Below the pieces are notes generated by a model that saw only the letters and a list, made by a program, of their open reading frames with translations, did not search any database and had not been told where the DNA came from. Of a stretch of 64,000 bases of DNA, positions 39,401-45,292 are shown piece by piece; positions within the stretch are counted from its first letter, which is position 1, and the number at the start of each line of letters is the position of its first letter. Both the position numbers and the translations under genes were made by a program. This DNA comes from Spisula solida (taxonomy: Eukaryota > Mollusca > Bivalvia > Venerida > Mactridae): the NCBI GenBank assembly GCA_947247005.1, contig OX365944.1, forward strand, positions 18,761,501-18,825,500, in the 5' to 3' direction.

Positions 39401-40658
39401 ATATTGGTGGGAATTTGTTTTTTTATCATTATTTCCCGTCATAAATGTCAAGGTAAAGTAACTCAAGACCTGCATCAGAGATTGAGCTAATATTAATTTA
39501 TTTAGGTCAATTATGAAGCAAGTTCAACAACTTAATACATAAAATTATATCAGATTCGACGCCTCATTCCCGATTGTATCCATCGCCATGATGATATGAG
39601 GGAAGAGAAACTATTGGTCTTACTTTTTAATGCATCTAGCATGGGTAATACCACAGGTAACCGTATCATTGATAAAGAGTAAAAAATGTTTATGTTTTTA
39701 TCAAAAGGATAACAAATTTTATAAATATATATATATTTACTCTTTATACAGTTACCTGTGGGTAATAGTACAAGTGATTGTTTTTATAAAGCATTTCAAA
39801 TATTAAAATTATTACACTAAACATTTTTGTCAATGGATTTGTTTGGGACTAGAATGCTTCTGAATTGTCAGACTGCATGTTTAGTAGGCCTAAAGTCTCT
39901 AGTATAGTTGCACTGATATGAATTTACTAATAGATTTCAGTAGCGAAGAAGGACATACATTGCCAATAAAACCAAAACAACTACACCGATCGAGAGTCCC
40001 AGTGACAAGTTACTCTTCGTCACACCTTCGACGGAGACATTCGTCTGTATCAAGTGTACCACAAATTATACTGGTATGTAACTCGTTCATAATATTTTAT
40101 GTGAATGCTACATTCCCTTTAATGTAAAGTTATGTGATGGAAGTAGTATTTTTCAGTTGGTTGGAGTGTTTTTATGTTTATTATAGATAACTTCTACCCA
40201 ACAAAAACAGACTGGATAGACTACACGAAGGGTACTCTGCAAGTCTAAATGGAGAGAGCTGTACAGTAACTTTTGGAACTTGTGGCAGAGCCCATTGAAC
40301 ATTACATTTATTATAAAATACGTTTGAACTACATTTGTATATGTGATGTATATACCAAGATTGTTGCTATAAATTGAACAGATAATGGGTATGTAGAACA
40401 TAATATTATATGCAATTAACATTAAGGGATATCGTAGAATATGTATGACATTTTAGAAAGAATTCCATCAATATGTAAACGTTGACAAGATGGTTTGTCT
40501 TATTTCAGCATTCCCCGATACGAGCACCAATACAGACTACTGTCAAAGCACAAGAAAACCGCCGTATGAAGTTCCCCCTTCCAAGAAACCAGACAAAACC
40601 TAAAGCAAAAGCAGAATGTGTGGAAGCAAAACGATCCTATGTCTGCACAGTGTTGTGA
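9487..40658 (+). CDS. NACHT and WD-repeat domain protein (NWD1/NWD2-like STAND NTPase)
   Basis: Exons: 9444-9601, 12736-12938, 13600-13699, 14476-14563, 15366-15487, 19301-20686, 22764-23069, 28044-28277, 28697-28951, 29298-29421, 30063-30250, 30924-31052, 32084-32163, 32921-33100, 33308-33428, 35848-36038, 36572-36765, 37394-37556, 38350-38545, 39103-39390, 39941-40073, 40509-40658. A 22-nt microexon at 39554-39575 would make the whole frame divide by three, giving about 1655 aa. STAND NTPases use nucleotide exchange to switch from a closed monomer to an oligomer once the repeat domain senses a ligand. Order: DUF4062-like domain (about 1-209), NACHT with Walker A GSEGTGKSS (K about 372) and Walker B LLIFIDG (D about 459), helical linker (about 672-850), WD repeats (about 855-1550), basic tail ending CTVL. 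Length is close to NWD1/NWD2. Ligand and NWD1-versus-NWD2 assignment cannot be told from sequence; cytoplasmic location is inferred. Confidence 0.88.
9645..10600. repeat. Interspersed repeat cluster in NWD intron 1 (three related copies)
   Basis: Similar blocks at about 9722-9946, 10206-10426 and 10505-10580 share AATCCATGCAGA, GGTTGTCATGGCAAC (GGTTGCAATGGCAAC in the third) and, in the first two, CGCCAGTGGGTGGGG followed by CCCTATATA. The left edge (AGCTCCCCAGTCACATAGTG with CTCCGTCCGTCG) resembles the end of the bivalve element that closes near 44310. This is repeat DNA without coding potential. Confidence 0.6.
10601..11942. other. Intron 1 sequence without recognisable features
   Basis: No exon with usable phase and no clear repeat family was recognised. 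The only oddity is a run of 13 C at about 11752-11764. Short open frames here have no family resemblance. Confidence 0.4.
11943..12143. mobile_element. Family-3 MITE (TGGCCC...GATCTCCC ends), copy 1
   Basis: The ends are ATCTGGCCCCGATCTCCC and an inverse ending GGGCCAGAT. Inside lie the inverted words AGCATCTCAATCTGAG and GAGTTGAGAG. Other copies occur at 12198-12444, 30390-30614 and 46008-46180; the shared core is CTCCCGAAGCATCTCAA. Confidence 0.65.
12198..12444. mobile_element. Family-3 MITE, copy 2
   Basis: It begins CCTGGCCCTAATCTCTCGAA and ends with an inverse of that word (TTCGGGAGATCGGGGCCAGG). It lies only 54 bp from copy 1 and about 0.3 kb upstream of exon 2 of the NWD-like gene. 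Confidence 0.7.
13018..13473. repeat. Dispersed repeats and a local duplication in NWD intron 2
   Basis: Two copies of the GACAGGGAAGGCAGCACTCA-type repeat lie at about 13018-13100 and 13158-13260. Beyond them, ACATTTGGACATGATAACAC followed by a CATAATAAGA word occurs at about 13348 and again at about 13433, a direct duplication of roughly 85 bp. Open frames of about 77-110 codons across this stretch on both strands are by-products of the repeats. Confidence 0.55.
14090..14160 (-). repeat. tRNA-like SINE fragment (minus)
   Basis: The minus strand contains GGGTTCGACTCCC, an RNA polymerase III B-box-like word of a T arm, within a region of tRNA-like spacing. A complete cloverleaf cannot be drawn. 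It most likely is the head of a decayed tRNA-derived SINE in intron 3. Confidence 0.4.
16294..16393 (+). mobile_element. Retroelement 3' tail with (TTA)n end, copy 1
   Basis: GTTTCTGTTGTTTCAATGTT, GGCAGATTGACA, TATGTCAAG and ATAAAGTCTTTATTATTATT appear in this order, and the same order occurs in reverse at 52997-53101. The trinucleotide-repeat 3' end is typical of SINEs and RTE-type LINEs. No protein-coding part is attached. Confidence 0.65.
16394..17410. other. NWD intron 5, first part: nothing assignable
   Basis: The stretch holds one 102-codon open frame on the minus strand (16745-17053) that I could not relate to any protein family. No splice-supported exon was seen. Confidence 0.35.
17411..17616. 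mobile_element. Family-2 TIR MITE, copy 2
   Basis: The element is about 200 bp, with a left end ATAATTCAGTTAGG and a right end CCTGACTGGACTAT, imperfect inverted repeats. Internal landmarks shared with other copies are GTGACAGTGACGTAGCCGTT, AAGCCTTTATAATTGGTTTT and GACCGCTGCGTCACTG. It has no coding capacity. Confidence 0.75.
17617..19300. other. NWD intron 5, remainder: AT-rich, no gene
   Basis: The sequence is AT-rich, with a (TA)n run near 18088-18106. No exon that could be spliced in phase between exons 5 and 6 was recognised. The pyrimidine tract TTTTTATTTTTCAG at its end serves exon 6. Confidence 0.5.
19301..20686 (+). CDS. NWD-like gene exon 6: NACHT NTPase domain
   Basis: This 1386-nt exon is by far the largest of the gene and holds the whole nucleotide-binding core. 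Walker A is GSEGTGKSS (codons at 19768-19794). Walker B is LLIFIDGIEK, with the Asp at 20047-20049. A helical segment with LTVGQSKAVMN, RNPFIVTQLAN and the conserved ALSRYGLSEVEVLDVMS block follows, which in NWD proteins forms the winged-helix part after NACHT. The first 30 codons are a Ser/Lys-rich linker unlike family members. Phases agree on both sides (G|D before, L|G after). The reading frame continues 47 codons past the donor to a stop at 20824-20826, so intron retention would give a truncated protein. Confidence 0.92.
20826..20874 (+). terminator. Cluster of three AATAAA signals just inside NWD intron 6
   Basis: AATAAA hexamers lie at 20826-20831, 20853-20858 and 20869-20874. The first overlaps the in-frame stop codon reached when the exon 6 donor is not used. 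This arrangement could support intronic polyadenylation and a NACHT-only transcript. In AT-rich DNA such hexamers also arise by chance, so use is unproven. Confidence 0.35.
21218..22119. mobile_element. Foldback element of about 900 bp in NWD intron 6
   Basis: The left arm begins CATGAGTGCTCATTACATAC and the right end is its near-perfect inverse. Arms of roughly 300 bases remain alignable inward: AACGCTC, a GCGCGACGTCATGGTGACGT-type block, AACGTCACGTC and GGTCTGGGAGTGCCGAACGA all recur inverted. The block around 21457-21505 is itself a smaller palindrome. The loop of about 200 bp carries no gene. The arms contain many TGACGT words. Confidence 0.8.
22455..22604. mobile_element. Family-4 MITE (GGTGGTATTC ends), copy 1
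   Basis: The left end AGGGGTGGTATTCAGTATTG is mirrored by a right end reading AATATCGAATACCACCCTT. Inner inverted words include GATCTTA and TAAGATC. A second copy sits at 31903-32057 with the inner part in reverse order. Confidence 0.75.
22764..28277 (+). CDS. NWD-like gene exons 7-8: helical linker between NACHT and WD repeats
   Basis: Exon 7 is 22764-23069 and exon 8 is 28044-28277, both starting with two bases of a split Gly codon. Exon 7 encodes RRYIGNKTLLVWGNKRITAV and continues with HRDLANLFLEQW, like the KNVTLLVWANRHL and LADYFLGVW blocks of NWD2. Exon 8 encodes LLAMADADHVQKVMYNLDLV, FLVDEDIHVLDLTLRSAG and SPLQLANELIGRLRQLKG. The last resembles the LQLPAQL-type element seen just before WD repeats in STAND proteins. 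The intron between them is nearly 5 kb and full of repeats. Confidence 0.88.
23586..23660 (+). repeat. tRNA-like sequence (probable SINE head)
   Basis: The words TAGCCGAGTGGTTTAGTGCG (A-box region) and GAGTTCGAAACC (B-box region) are spaced as in a Ser/Leu-type tRNA with a long variable arm. The acceptor arms do not pair well, so this is read as a tRNA-derived SINE or tRNA pseudogene rather than a working tRNA. Confidence 0.45.
24158..24222 (-). repeat. tRNA-like sequence on the minus strand
   Basis: Read on the minus strand, TAATAGCTCAGGTGGTAACG (A-box like) is followed about 30 bases later by GATTCAAGTTC (B-box like). No well-paired acceptor stem was found. Probably a SINE head. Confidence 0.4.
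24580..24799. mobile_element. Family-2 TIR MITE, copy 3
   Basis: This copy has good ends: TATAGTCCAGTTAGG at the left and CCTGACTGGACTATA at the right, an inverted pair with one mismatch. Internal words GTGACAGTGACGTTGCAGTT and GACCGCTGCGTCACTG match the other copies. It lies in NWD intron 7. Confidence 0.8.
25970..26212 (-). mobile_element. tRNA-derived SINE, copy 1 (minus)
   Basis: On the minus strand the 5' part has a tRNA-like head with GGTTCGAATCTC (B box) preceded by CGCACTTGACTACTTATCGA. The body runs to ATTCCTTGTATC. A second copy lies at 47207-47457. Shared words on the plus strand include GATACAAGGAATC, GGTGCGTTACCCTAGCT and GAAATGACCA. Confidence 0.7.
26740..26939. mobile_element. 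Family-2 TIR MITE, copy 4
   Basis: The copy starts TATAATCCAGTTAGGAC and ends CCTGACTGGACTATA. The internal AAGCCTTTATAATTGGTTTT and CTGCGTCACTGTATTC segments match the other family members. An open frame at 26757-26945 is only the MITE read through. Confidence 0.8.
28697..33428 (+). CDS. NWD-like gene exons 9-15: first set of WD repeats
   Basis: Exons are 28697-28951, 29298-29421, 30063-30250, 30924-31052, 32084-32163, 32921-33100 and 33308-33428, all in phase. Typical blades are seen, for example GHVGKVTCIFLEMKSRILIS with SGSEDKTVRIWALDT, GTNDGSIEVRELNDG, SSLDSKIILWYTKDW, GCDNGSLHVIAMATGT and SSSGDVYLYNFRATEVLEVF. About seven blades fit here, enough for one propeller. Exon 9 also ends the linker with VPLTTWLDNVHVPSVTTMRY. 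Several introns split a glycine codon at the SG|G or G|GH position of a blade, a sign of growth by blade duplication. Confidence 0.9.
29472..29716. repeat. Minisatellite, 24-bp unit, about 10 copies
   Basis: Units resemble TTTGATAAGGGGCAAAACGC plus four bases, in NWD intron 10. Since 24 is a multiple of three, a short repetitive open frame runs through part of it (29440-29625). It begins about 50 bp after the exon 10 donor. Confidence 0.8.
30390..30614. mobile_element. Family-3 MITE, copy 3
   Basis: It begins CCTGGAACCGATCTCCCAAT and closes with TTGCTTCGGAAGATTGGGGC, an imperfect inverse. The internal GAGACTTTGTTCAAATC and AATAAACT segments match copies at 12198 and 46008. It lies in NWD intron 11. 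Confidence 0.65.
31130..31560. repeat. Degenerate minisatellite, unit about 65 bp, six or seven copies
   Basis: AGAGCCAATG-type words recur at about 31150, 31215, 31284, 31349, 31411 and 31469. Each is preceded by an AACATCGTGTATACAACA-type word and followed by a TTACAAATG-type word. A minus-strand open frame at 31126-31500 follows the repeat and is not a gene. NWD intron 12. Confidence 0.65.
31903..32057. mobile_element. Family-4 MITE, copy 2, abutting exon 13 of the NWD-like gene
   Basis: The ends are CAGGAGTGGTATTCAAAATT and an inverse closing AATATTGAATACCACCTCA. It ends 26 bp before the AG acceptor of exon 13 at 32084. The branch-point region of intron 12 must therefore lie within or at the edge of the element. 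Confidence 0.75.
33724..34680. repeat. Compound minisatellite in NWD intron 15 (42-bp unit and about 100-bp higher-order unit)
   Basis: The first part is about seven units of 42 bp built on TTGGTCAGAAAGAACTTCC plus TTTTGATCGTGCCTTCCATT. From about 33980 an A-type unit alternates with a variant (GGTCAGAAAGGCATTCTC, then GATCGTGCCTTATATATAT and a CACTTGG word), giving a higher-order period near 100 bp that repeats six or seven times. The 42-bp unit is a multiple of three, so long open frames appear on both strands (such as 33674-34060); these are repeat artefacts. Confidence 0.9.
34681..35847. other. NWD intron 15 remainder: nothing assignable
   Basis: This is AT-rich intron sequence without an exon in usable phase or a recognised repeat family. 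The acceptor TTTTTTATATGCAG at its end is weak in pyrimidines close to the AG but precedes a clear WD-repeat exon. Confidence 0.45.
35848..39390 (+). CDS. NWD-like gene exons 16-20: second set of WD repeats
   Basis: Exons are 35848-36038, 36572-36765, 37394-37556, 38350-38545 and 39103-39390, in phase throughout. Clear blades include SHDGLLKTWNLD, GHKGPVTCLDLANDNSFVVS with GSADCTLKVWSI, LQIWKLADGSVLKEI, GSQDQSVKVWEMDTGKIVQ, GHFDTVTCLNLSADDSILVS and GCLDNTIRVWNYRRGTQITM. With the preceding exons the gene totals about 14-15 blades, consistent with two seven-bladed propellers. Exon 20 ends in a Gly/Ser/Thr-rich stretch (GFSMGGTTGRSNDSQ) that leads out of the propeller. A GTAATA donor closes it at 39391. 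Confidence 0.9.
36233..36490 (+). pseudogene. Two vestigial copies of the exon 17 acceptor and start, in NWD intron 16
   Basis: GAGTATTTCAAAG, GATTTCATTCTAG and a following GG(A/T)CATG recur with AG borders before 36296 and before 36422. The true exon 17 acceptor before 36572 has GAGTATTTCAAA upstream too. Translated in the exon phase the copies start GHVYGIRDGYLLL and GHDECVGDVYVENHF, like the real GHEQGVSGVYVLSDNH. Both then diverge and have no blade. They look like tandem duplicates of the intron-exon junction. Confidence 0.65.
36799..36957. mobile_element. hAT-like hairpin MITE, copy 3
   Basis: It begins CACAGGTGACTGTATCATTG and ends with the near-inverse CAATGATACAGTTATCTGTG. Both flanks carry the identical octamer CGTACTAT (36791-36798 and 36958-36965), a perfect target-site duplication. 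It lies 33 bp downstream of the exon 17 donor. Confidence 0.87.
37640..38110 (-). pseudogene. Decayed RNase H segment of a non-LTR retrotransposon
   Basis: Read on the minus strand, NIVFLTDSMSTLHALLG and then LQWIPAYVGIAGNEIADKLA are typical of the C-terminal RNase H domain of Jockey-like and related LINEs (LTDS and GNE.AD.LAK motifs with catalytic acidic residues). Upstream, SNY and AEMQAIT are in different frames, and a stop follows LLG. At least one frameshift and one stop therefore break it. It lies in NWD intron 18, opposite to the gene. No reverse transcriptase part was recognised next to it. Confidence 0.7.
39554..39575 (+). CDS. Candidate 22-nt microexon of the NWD-like gene
   Basis: Exon 20 ends with one base of a codon, whereas exon 21 needs two bases before it. 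A 22-nt segment flanked by CAG and GTATCC would join them in frame and add Asp-Ser-Thr-Pro-His-Ser-Arg plus a split Phe. An alternative is use of a weaker GTGGGA donor within the exon 20 extension. Both are inferences from phase alone. Confidence 0.35.
39652..39760. mobile_element. hAT-like hairpin MITE, copy 4
   Basis: The ends are CACAGGTAACCGTATCATTG and a right inverse ending ACAGTTACCTGTG, from which a few bases of the ATGAT word are lost. Flanks are GGTAATAC and GGTAATAG, a 7-of-8 target duplication. It is in NWD intron 20, between the candidate microexon and exon 21. Confidence 0.82.
39941..40658 (+). CDS. NWD-like gene exons 21-22: basic tail with CaaX-like end
   Basis: Exon 21 (39941-40073) encodes a Ser/Arg-rich stretch, including HLRRRHSSVSSVPQ, whose RRHS fits a PKA-type site. 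Exon 22 (40509-40658) is joined in phase 0 and encodes a Lys/Arg-rich segment (NRRMKFPLPRNQTKPKAKAE) ending EAKRSYVCTVL at a TGA stop. Cys-Thr-Val-Leu has the form of a CaaX box with terminal Leu, the type handled by geranylgeranyltransferase I. The polybasic context would assist membrane binding. An alternative last exon starting at 40187 (after TTATAG) is also in phase and would end after ten codons (ITSTQQKQTG), without the CaaX box. Confidence 0.72.
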
Positions 40659-40766
40659 TAGATTGTGGTGGCCTCATTGTGCTTTGCTGTGTAAACACCA
40701 GATCAAGAATGTGATATTTAATTTATTTACTGTCTTGTGAAGCACTTTCTGGTATAGTACCCATTG

Positions 40767-41260
40767 TATGGTCTCTATTTTTCCCTCCATCCATTGTCCA
40801 TGTTGCCATTGTCCATGTTGCCATTGTTCGTGTTACCACTGTTCTTGTCATAGCCTCCTTTTCAATTGTCCTGTCATTCTCGCCATTGCCGTTGGCATTG
40901 TCTCCGTTGTGTTTATTCGTCATTGTCCTTGGCATGGTCTCCATGGTCCTTGGAATAGTCTCTATTGACATTGGCATGGTCTCCATTGTCCTTGGCATAG
41001 TCTCCAATGACCTTGACATGGTCTCAATTGTCCTTGGCATGGTCTCCATTGTCCCTATCACCATTGTCCTTGGCATGGTCTCCGTTGTCCTTGGCATGGT
41101 CTACATTGTCCTTGACATAGTCTCCAATGATCTTGACATAGTCTCCAATGACCTTGGCATGGTCTCAATTGTCCTTGGCATGACCTTCATTGTCCCTATC
41201 ACCAATGTCCTCGACATGGTCTCTATTGGCGCTGTTACCACTGTACTTGACATTGCTTCC
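40767..41260. repeat. Minisatellite, 21-bp unit, in the NWD 3' flank or UTR
   Basis: Units resemble GTCTCCATTGTCCTTGGCAT plus one base, starting about 110 bp after the stop codon at 40656-40658. The left part contains shorter CCATTGTCCATGTTG units. A 21-bp period keeps frames open on both strands (40886-41377 plus; 40723-41097 minus), which explains the apparent proteins. If the transcript extends through it, the array is part of the 3' UTR. Confidence 0.85.
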
Positions 41261-43097
41261 ATATGGCATGTTGTTAGTTGTACTTTAAGGTCACAGAGTG
41301 TGATCTATAGTTGGATAGTGCATGTTTTTTTCAAAAATATTTTTGTTCAAAGTGAAAAACACTGCTCTACTTTCTAACAGATCAGCAGTTATGGTGGACA
41401 ATAAGTAGACATATTTTTGACACACATTAAATTATCATACCAATGTATGAAATATTTTGACATATACGATGTAGTAAACTATCTGCATAGATATTAGTTA
41501 TTTTTCTTCTTGCTTTCGACTTGATCTAGTTTGGTTGTTTTTGGTAACCTGTTTCGTTCATTAGGATAAAAGCCAAGGAAATGAGGATTTACATCACATT
41601 AACAAGGCAGCATCTCACTAGACTTGTATGCCAATAAATAAGACATATGACCTCGCTGCTACGATTTTAGTATACTTTCAACAAAAGATCATTACAAATA
41701 AGACAGGGAAGGCAGCATTCAATTTCTACCTCGGCAAGAAAGTGGACCAGGCCAAAATAACAAAGAATGAGAGTAGATCCTGCATGGTACAAAACTAAAT
41801 CAGAATCCACATGTACGTCTAAATATTTGGACAATCACTAGACACTCCTAACATGGGTTATTGTATACTGCACTGAGATTTTCGATGCTGAAAAGTAATT
41901 GGGCTTTCATGGATTTAGGCATCAAACAGAGCATTCAACTAAAGAAGAATTTGACTTGCTTTTTAAACCACATGGGCTATACATTGTGTAAACCCGTATG
42001 TTTCACGACAAGGCTGAATTCCATCCTAACAGTTCATATGACAATTATACTTAATTCCAAAAATTGAAGATTACAATGAAGTGTAGTACACCTGATCTGA
42101 AGAAAATACCTGTATTCAAAACATTACAGTATGAGGATATACAATGACAACCTTGCACAGATCCAGCAATTTTTCCAACCAGCCAAGTTATCTCCAGAAG
42201 GGTTTGACCAGCTTTTTTACTCAAGGGGGTCCAATCAGCTTTGTTTATTGATGACTATCCTGATAAAGACTATATGCCCTGACTTGAGTGAATTTATAAG
42301 TTAACCACATTTTTGCAAAAATTCCAGGGGATCCGTTTCCCCCTCTGGAGCCACATATGGCAACCCCTTTTACCAAAGAAAGAGCATAATCTGTTGAACC
42401 CGTAACTCACGCCAACGTTGTTGGAGAACTTTCTAGCACTCTACTAATTGTTGTATGTTGACAGGACTGGTGTCAACATTTACATATGTATGTTCCCCTG
42501 TTATAAAACAAGACACCAAAAACATCAGCTTTATTTCTGTATTTTATTCTTCTTTGTTACAACAACAGTATAACATCATGGAATATTTGTCAGTAATCTC
42601 AAATAACTATGCCAAGTAAAGAGAGGCATTTGTGATCGTTCTGCAACAGAACTAAGAAATTATTTAAACATTATTTTGCAACAGGAGGCTTTTAATTTAA
42701 AACATGTATGCAGTGGACTGTACCTGCCAATGGTTTTCTGCAATGAGAGATAATGTCACCATGGCAACAAGTTGTTAGAACAGCATTCACAAACACACTT
42801 ATAAACGCCATGTTGTAAACAAAAAAAATATTGTGATTGTCATATATAACAGAGCAGTCCCTCTTGCAAAATATTATTCCTACAAAGCATAGGTATGAGA
42901 TTCCCTACAGGGTATAGTACGGAGATTTTGGCCTGATCCTGATCTTTATGCATGAATATATTACAAGGTTCTTGCGTTGAATATATCAATTTCCACAAGA
43001 AAATTGTGCAATATCGGTCCTTTAGATTTGTGTTTGTATGACAACTTGAGTGTCTACATTATACTACTCGTTAACAACCTGTCGAAGTAGTGCATGC
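41261..43097. other. 3' flank of the NWD-like gene: no gene seen
   Basis: A possible polyadenylation signal AATAAA lies at 41633-41638. A fragment of the GACAGGGAAGGCAGCA-type dispersed repeat is at about 41700-41770. No exon or protein similarity was recognised on either strand. Confidence 0.4.
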
Positions 43098-44312
43098 AAG
43101 TCCAGTGATTTGACCTAGTGACCTCGCACTTGACCTAGATTTTGTTGAGATAATCATTTTGACCAAGTTTCATAAAGATTAGGCTAAAATGGTGACCTCT
43201 TGTGACTTCACAAAGATTTCCTATGATTTGATCTAGTGACCTAGTTTTTGACCCTAGATGACCCAATATCGAACTTGGCCTAGATTGCGCTATAATTAAT
43301 CATTGTGTCAAAGTTACAAAAAGAATAGGCCAAAATTGTGACCTCTAGTGACTACACAAGGTTTTTCTATTATTTGACCTTGTGACCTAGTTTTTGACCC
43401 CGATTGACCAAATATTAATCTTGACCTAGATCTTGCTGAGATAATCATTGTGACAAAGTTTCAAAAAGATTAGGCCAAAATTGTGACCTCTAGTGACTAC
43501 ACAAGGTTTTTCTCTGATTTGACCTTGCGACCTAGTTTTTAACCCCGAATGACCCAATCTCGAACTTTACCTAGATTTTGTTCAGATTATCATTGTGACC
43601 AAGTTTCATAAAAATAAGGTCAAAAATGGTGACCTCTAGTGACTACACAAGGTTTTTCCATGATTTGACCTTGTGACCTAGTTTTTGACCCCAGATGACC
43701 CAATATCGCACTTGACCTAGATTTTGTTGAGATGATCCTTATGACTAATTTTCATAAAGATTAAACTAAAATTGTGACCTCTAGAGAGGACACAAGGTTT
43801 TTCTATGATTTGACCTTGTGACCTAGTTTTTGACACTTGATGACCCACTATAAAACTTGACCTAGATTTTGTTGAGATGATCATTGTGACCAAGTTTCAT
43901 AAAAATTAGGTCAAAAATATTACCTCTAGTGACTACACAAGGTTTTTTCTATAATTTGACCTAGTGACCTAGTTTTTTACCTCAGATGACCCAATATCGA
44001 ACTTGACCTAGATTTTGTTGAGATGATCATTGTGACCAAGTTTCATAGAGATTAAGTCAAAATTATTACCTCTAATGACTACACAAGGTTTTTCTATAAT
44101 TTGACCTAGTGACCCAGTTTTTGACCTCAGATGACCCAATATCGAACTTGACCTAGATTTTGTTGAGATGATCATTTTGACCAAGTTTCATAAAGATAAG
44201 CCAAAATTGTGACCTCTAGAGAGGACACAACCCAATTGTTGACGGACAGACGGACGACGGACGAAGAGTGATCACAAAAGCTCACTCTGTCACTTTGTGA
44301 CAGGTGAGCTTA
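43098..44312. mobile_element. Bivalve-type element with a 146-bp tandem core
   Basis: CTAGTTTTTGACC-type words recur at 43241, 43387, 43532, 43678, 43823, 43969 and 44114, spaced 145-146 bp, so there are about seven to eight tandem units. Each carries ATGACCCAATATCGAACTTG, ACCTAGATTTTGTTGAGAT and GTGACCTCTAGTGACTACAC. The array ends in GACGGACAGACGGACGACGG and then a hairpin-like end closing GTGACAGGTGAGCTT. A tandem core next to a fixed end recalls the bivalve pearl/CvE class of non-autonomous elements; that comparison is from memory. Confidence 0.7.
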
Positions 44313-45292
44313 TAAAAACATACAACCAGAGTTATAAATATAGTCAATATATCAGCTGTGAAATTGTGCTTATAGAAGGTCAAGGATCAGACCAAATTCT
44401 CAATACTATACTTAAAACAATAAAGATTAACCAAGAGGTTGTTGGCCATATAGAGCACATACCAGTTTAAACAATAACAGTGAATTTTTGTGATATGACC
44501 TAATACATTTTGTATTTGACCCAAGGTGCATCAGTTGCTACCTTAGCCAAGATTTCAAGTACATACATAGGTGTAATCATCCGAAATTAAGGTTTCTTCA
44601 AGATTTTCAAAAATTAAATTTGGTTTTGATTTTGTATGATTTATTTTCTTTTTACCAGATTTGATCAGTTACTATTTCTCTATCAAGCACTTCACATAAT
44701 GAACAGGTTAATGCTATGAAACTGGATAAAACGAACAAAGGCTTATGCGCCGGTGAAAGCCTTGTCCATGAAAACTAGCTAAACCAATCAAGGGCCATTT
44801 TTCTGTTAAAATGTTGGATATTGTTACATGGCATTGACAATGTAAGGTGTTTATGATGGTTAACAAGTATACCAAGTTAGAAAGCAATACCTTGATGGAC
44901 TTTGAAAATATTTTAGTTAAACTTAAAACTTTTGGTTAACATTTGGTACAGATGGAAGAACAGACCGCCAGACAGGACAATCACTATAAGCCTCCAGCAT
45001 CAGTTGATGGCCGGACATAAAATGTAAGTGCACTAACAAAATGTGATAAATAGTCTGACACCACAATATCGTGTATTGGAATAACTAACTAAAAGTCTTT
45101 ATTATATCAATGAATAGCATTGACATAAAAGCATGTTACTGTGGTAACCACACTTAAAACAATGGAATAACAACAACAACAAATAATCTACACATATTAA
45201 CATCAGCAGTTAAAGCCATAAAAAGTAATAAACATTGCACATGAATACTAGATATATACAATTATTTTATATACAATCATGTACATTATATA

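Noticed and set aside
40723..41377. Frames of 124 and 163 codons with Met-Val-Ser-Ile type repeats
   Set aside because: They arise from the 21-bp minisatellite after the NWD stop codon, whose period keeps any open frame open.
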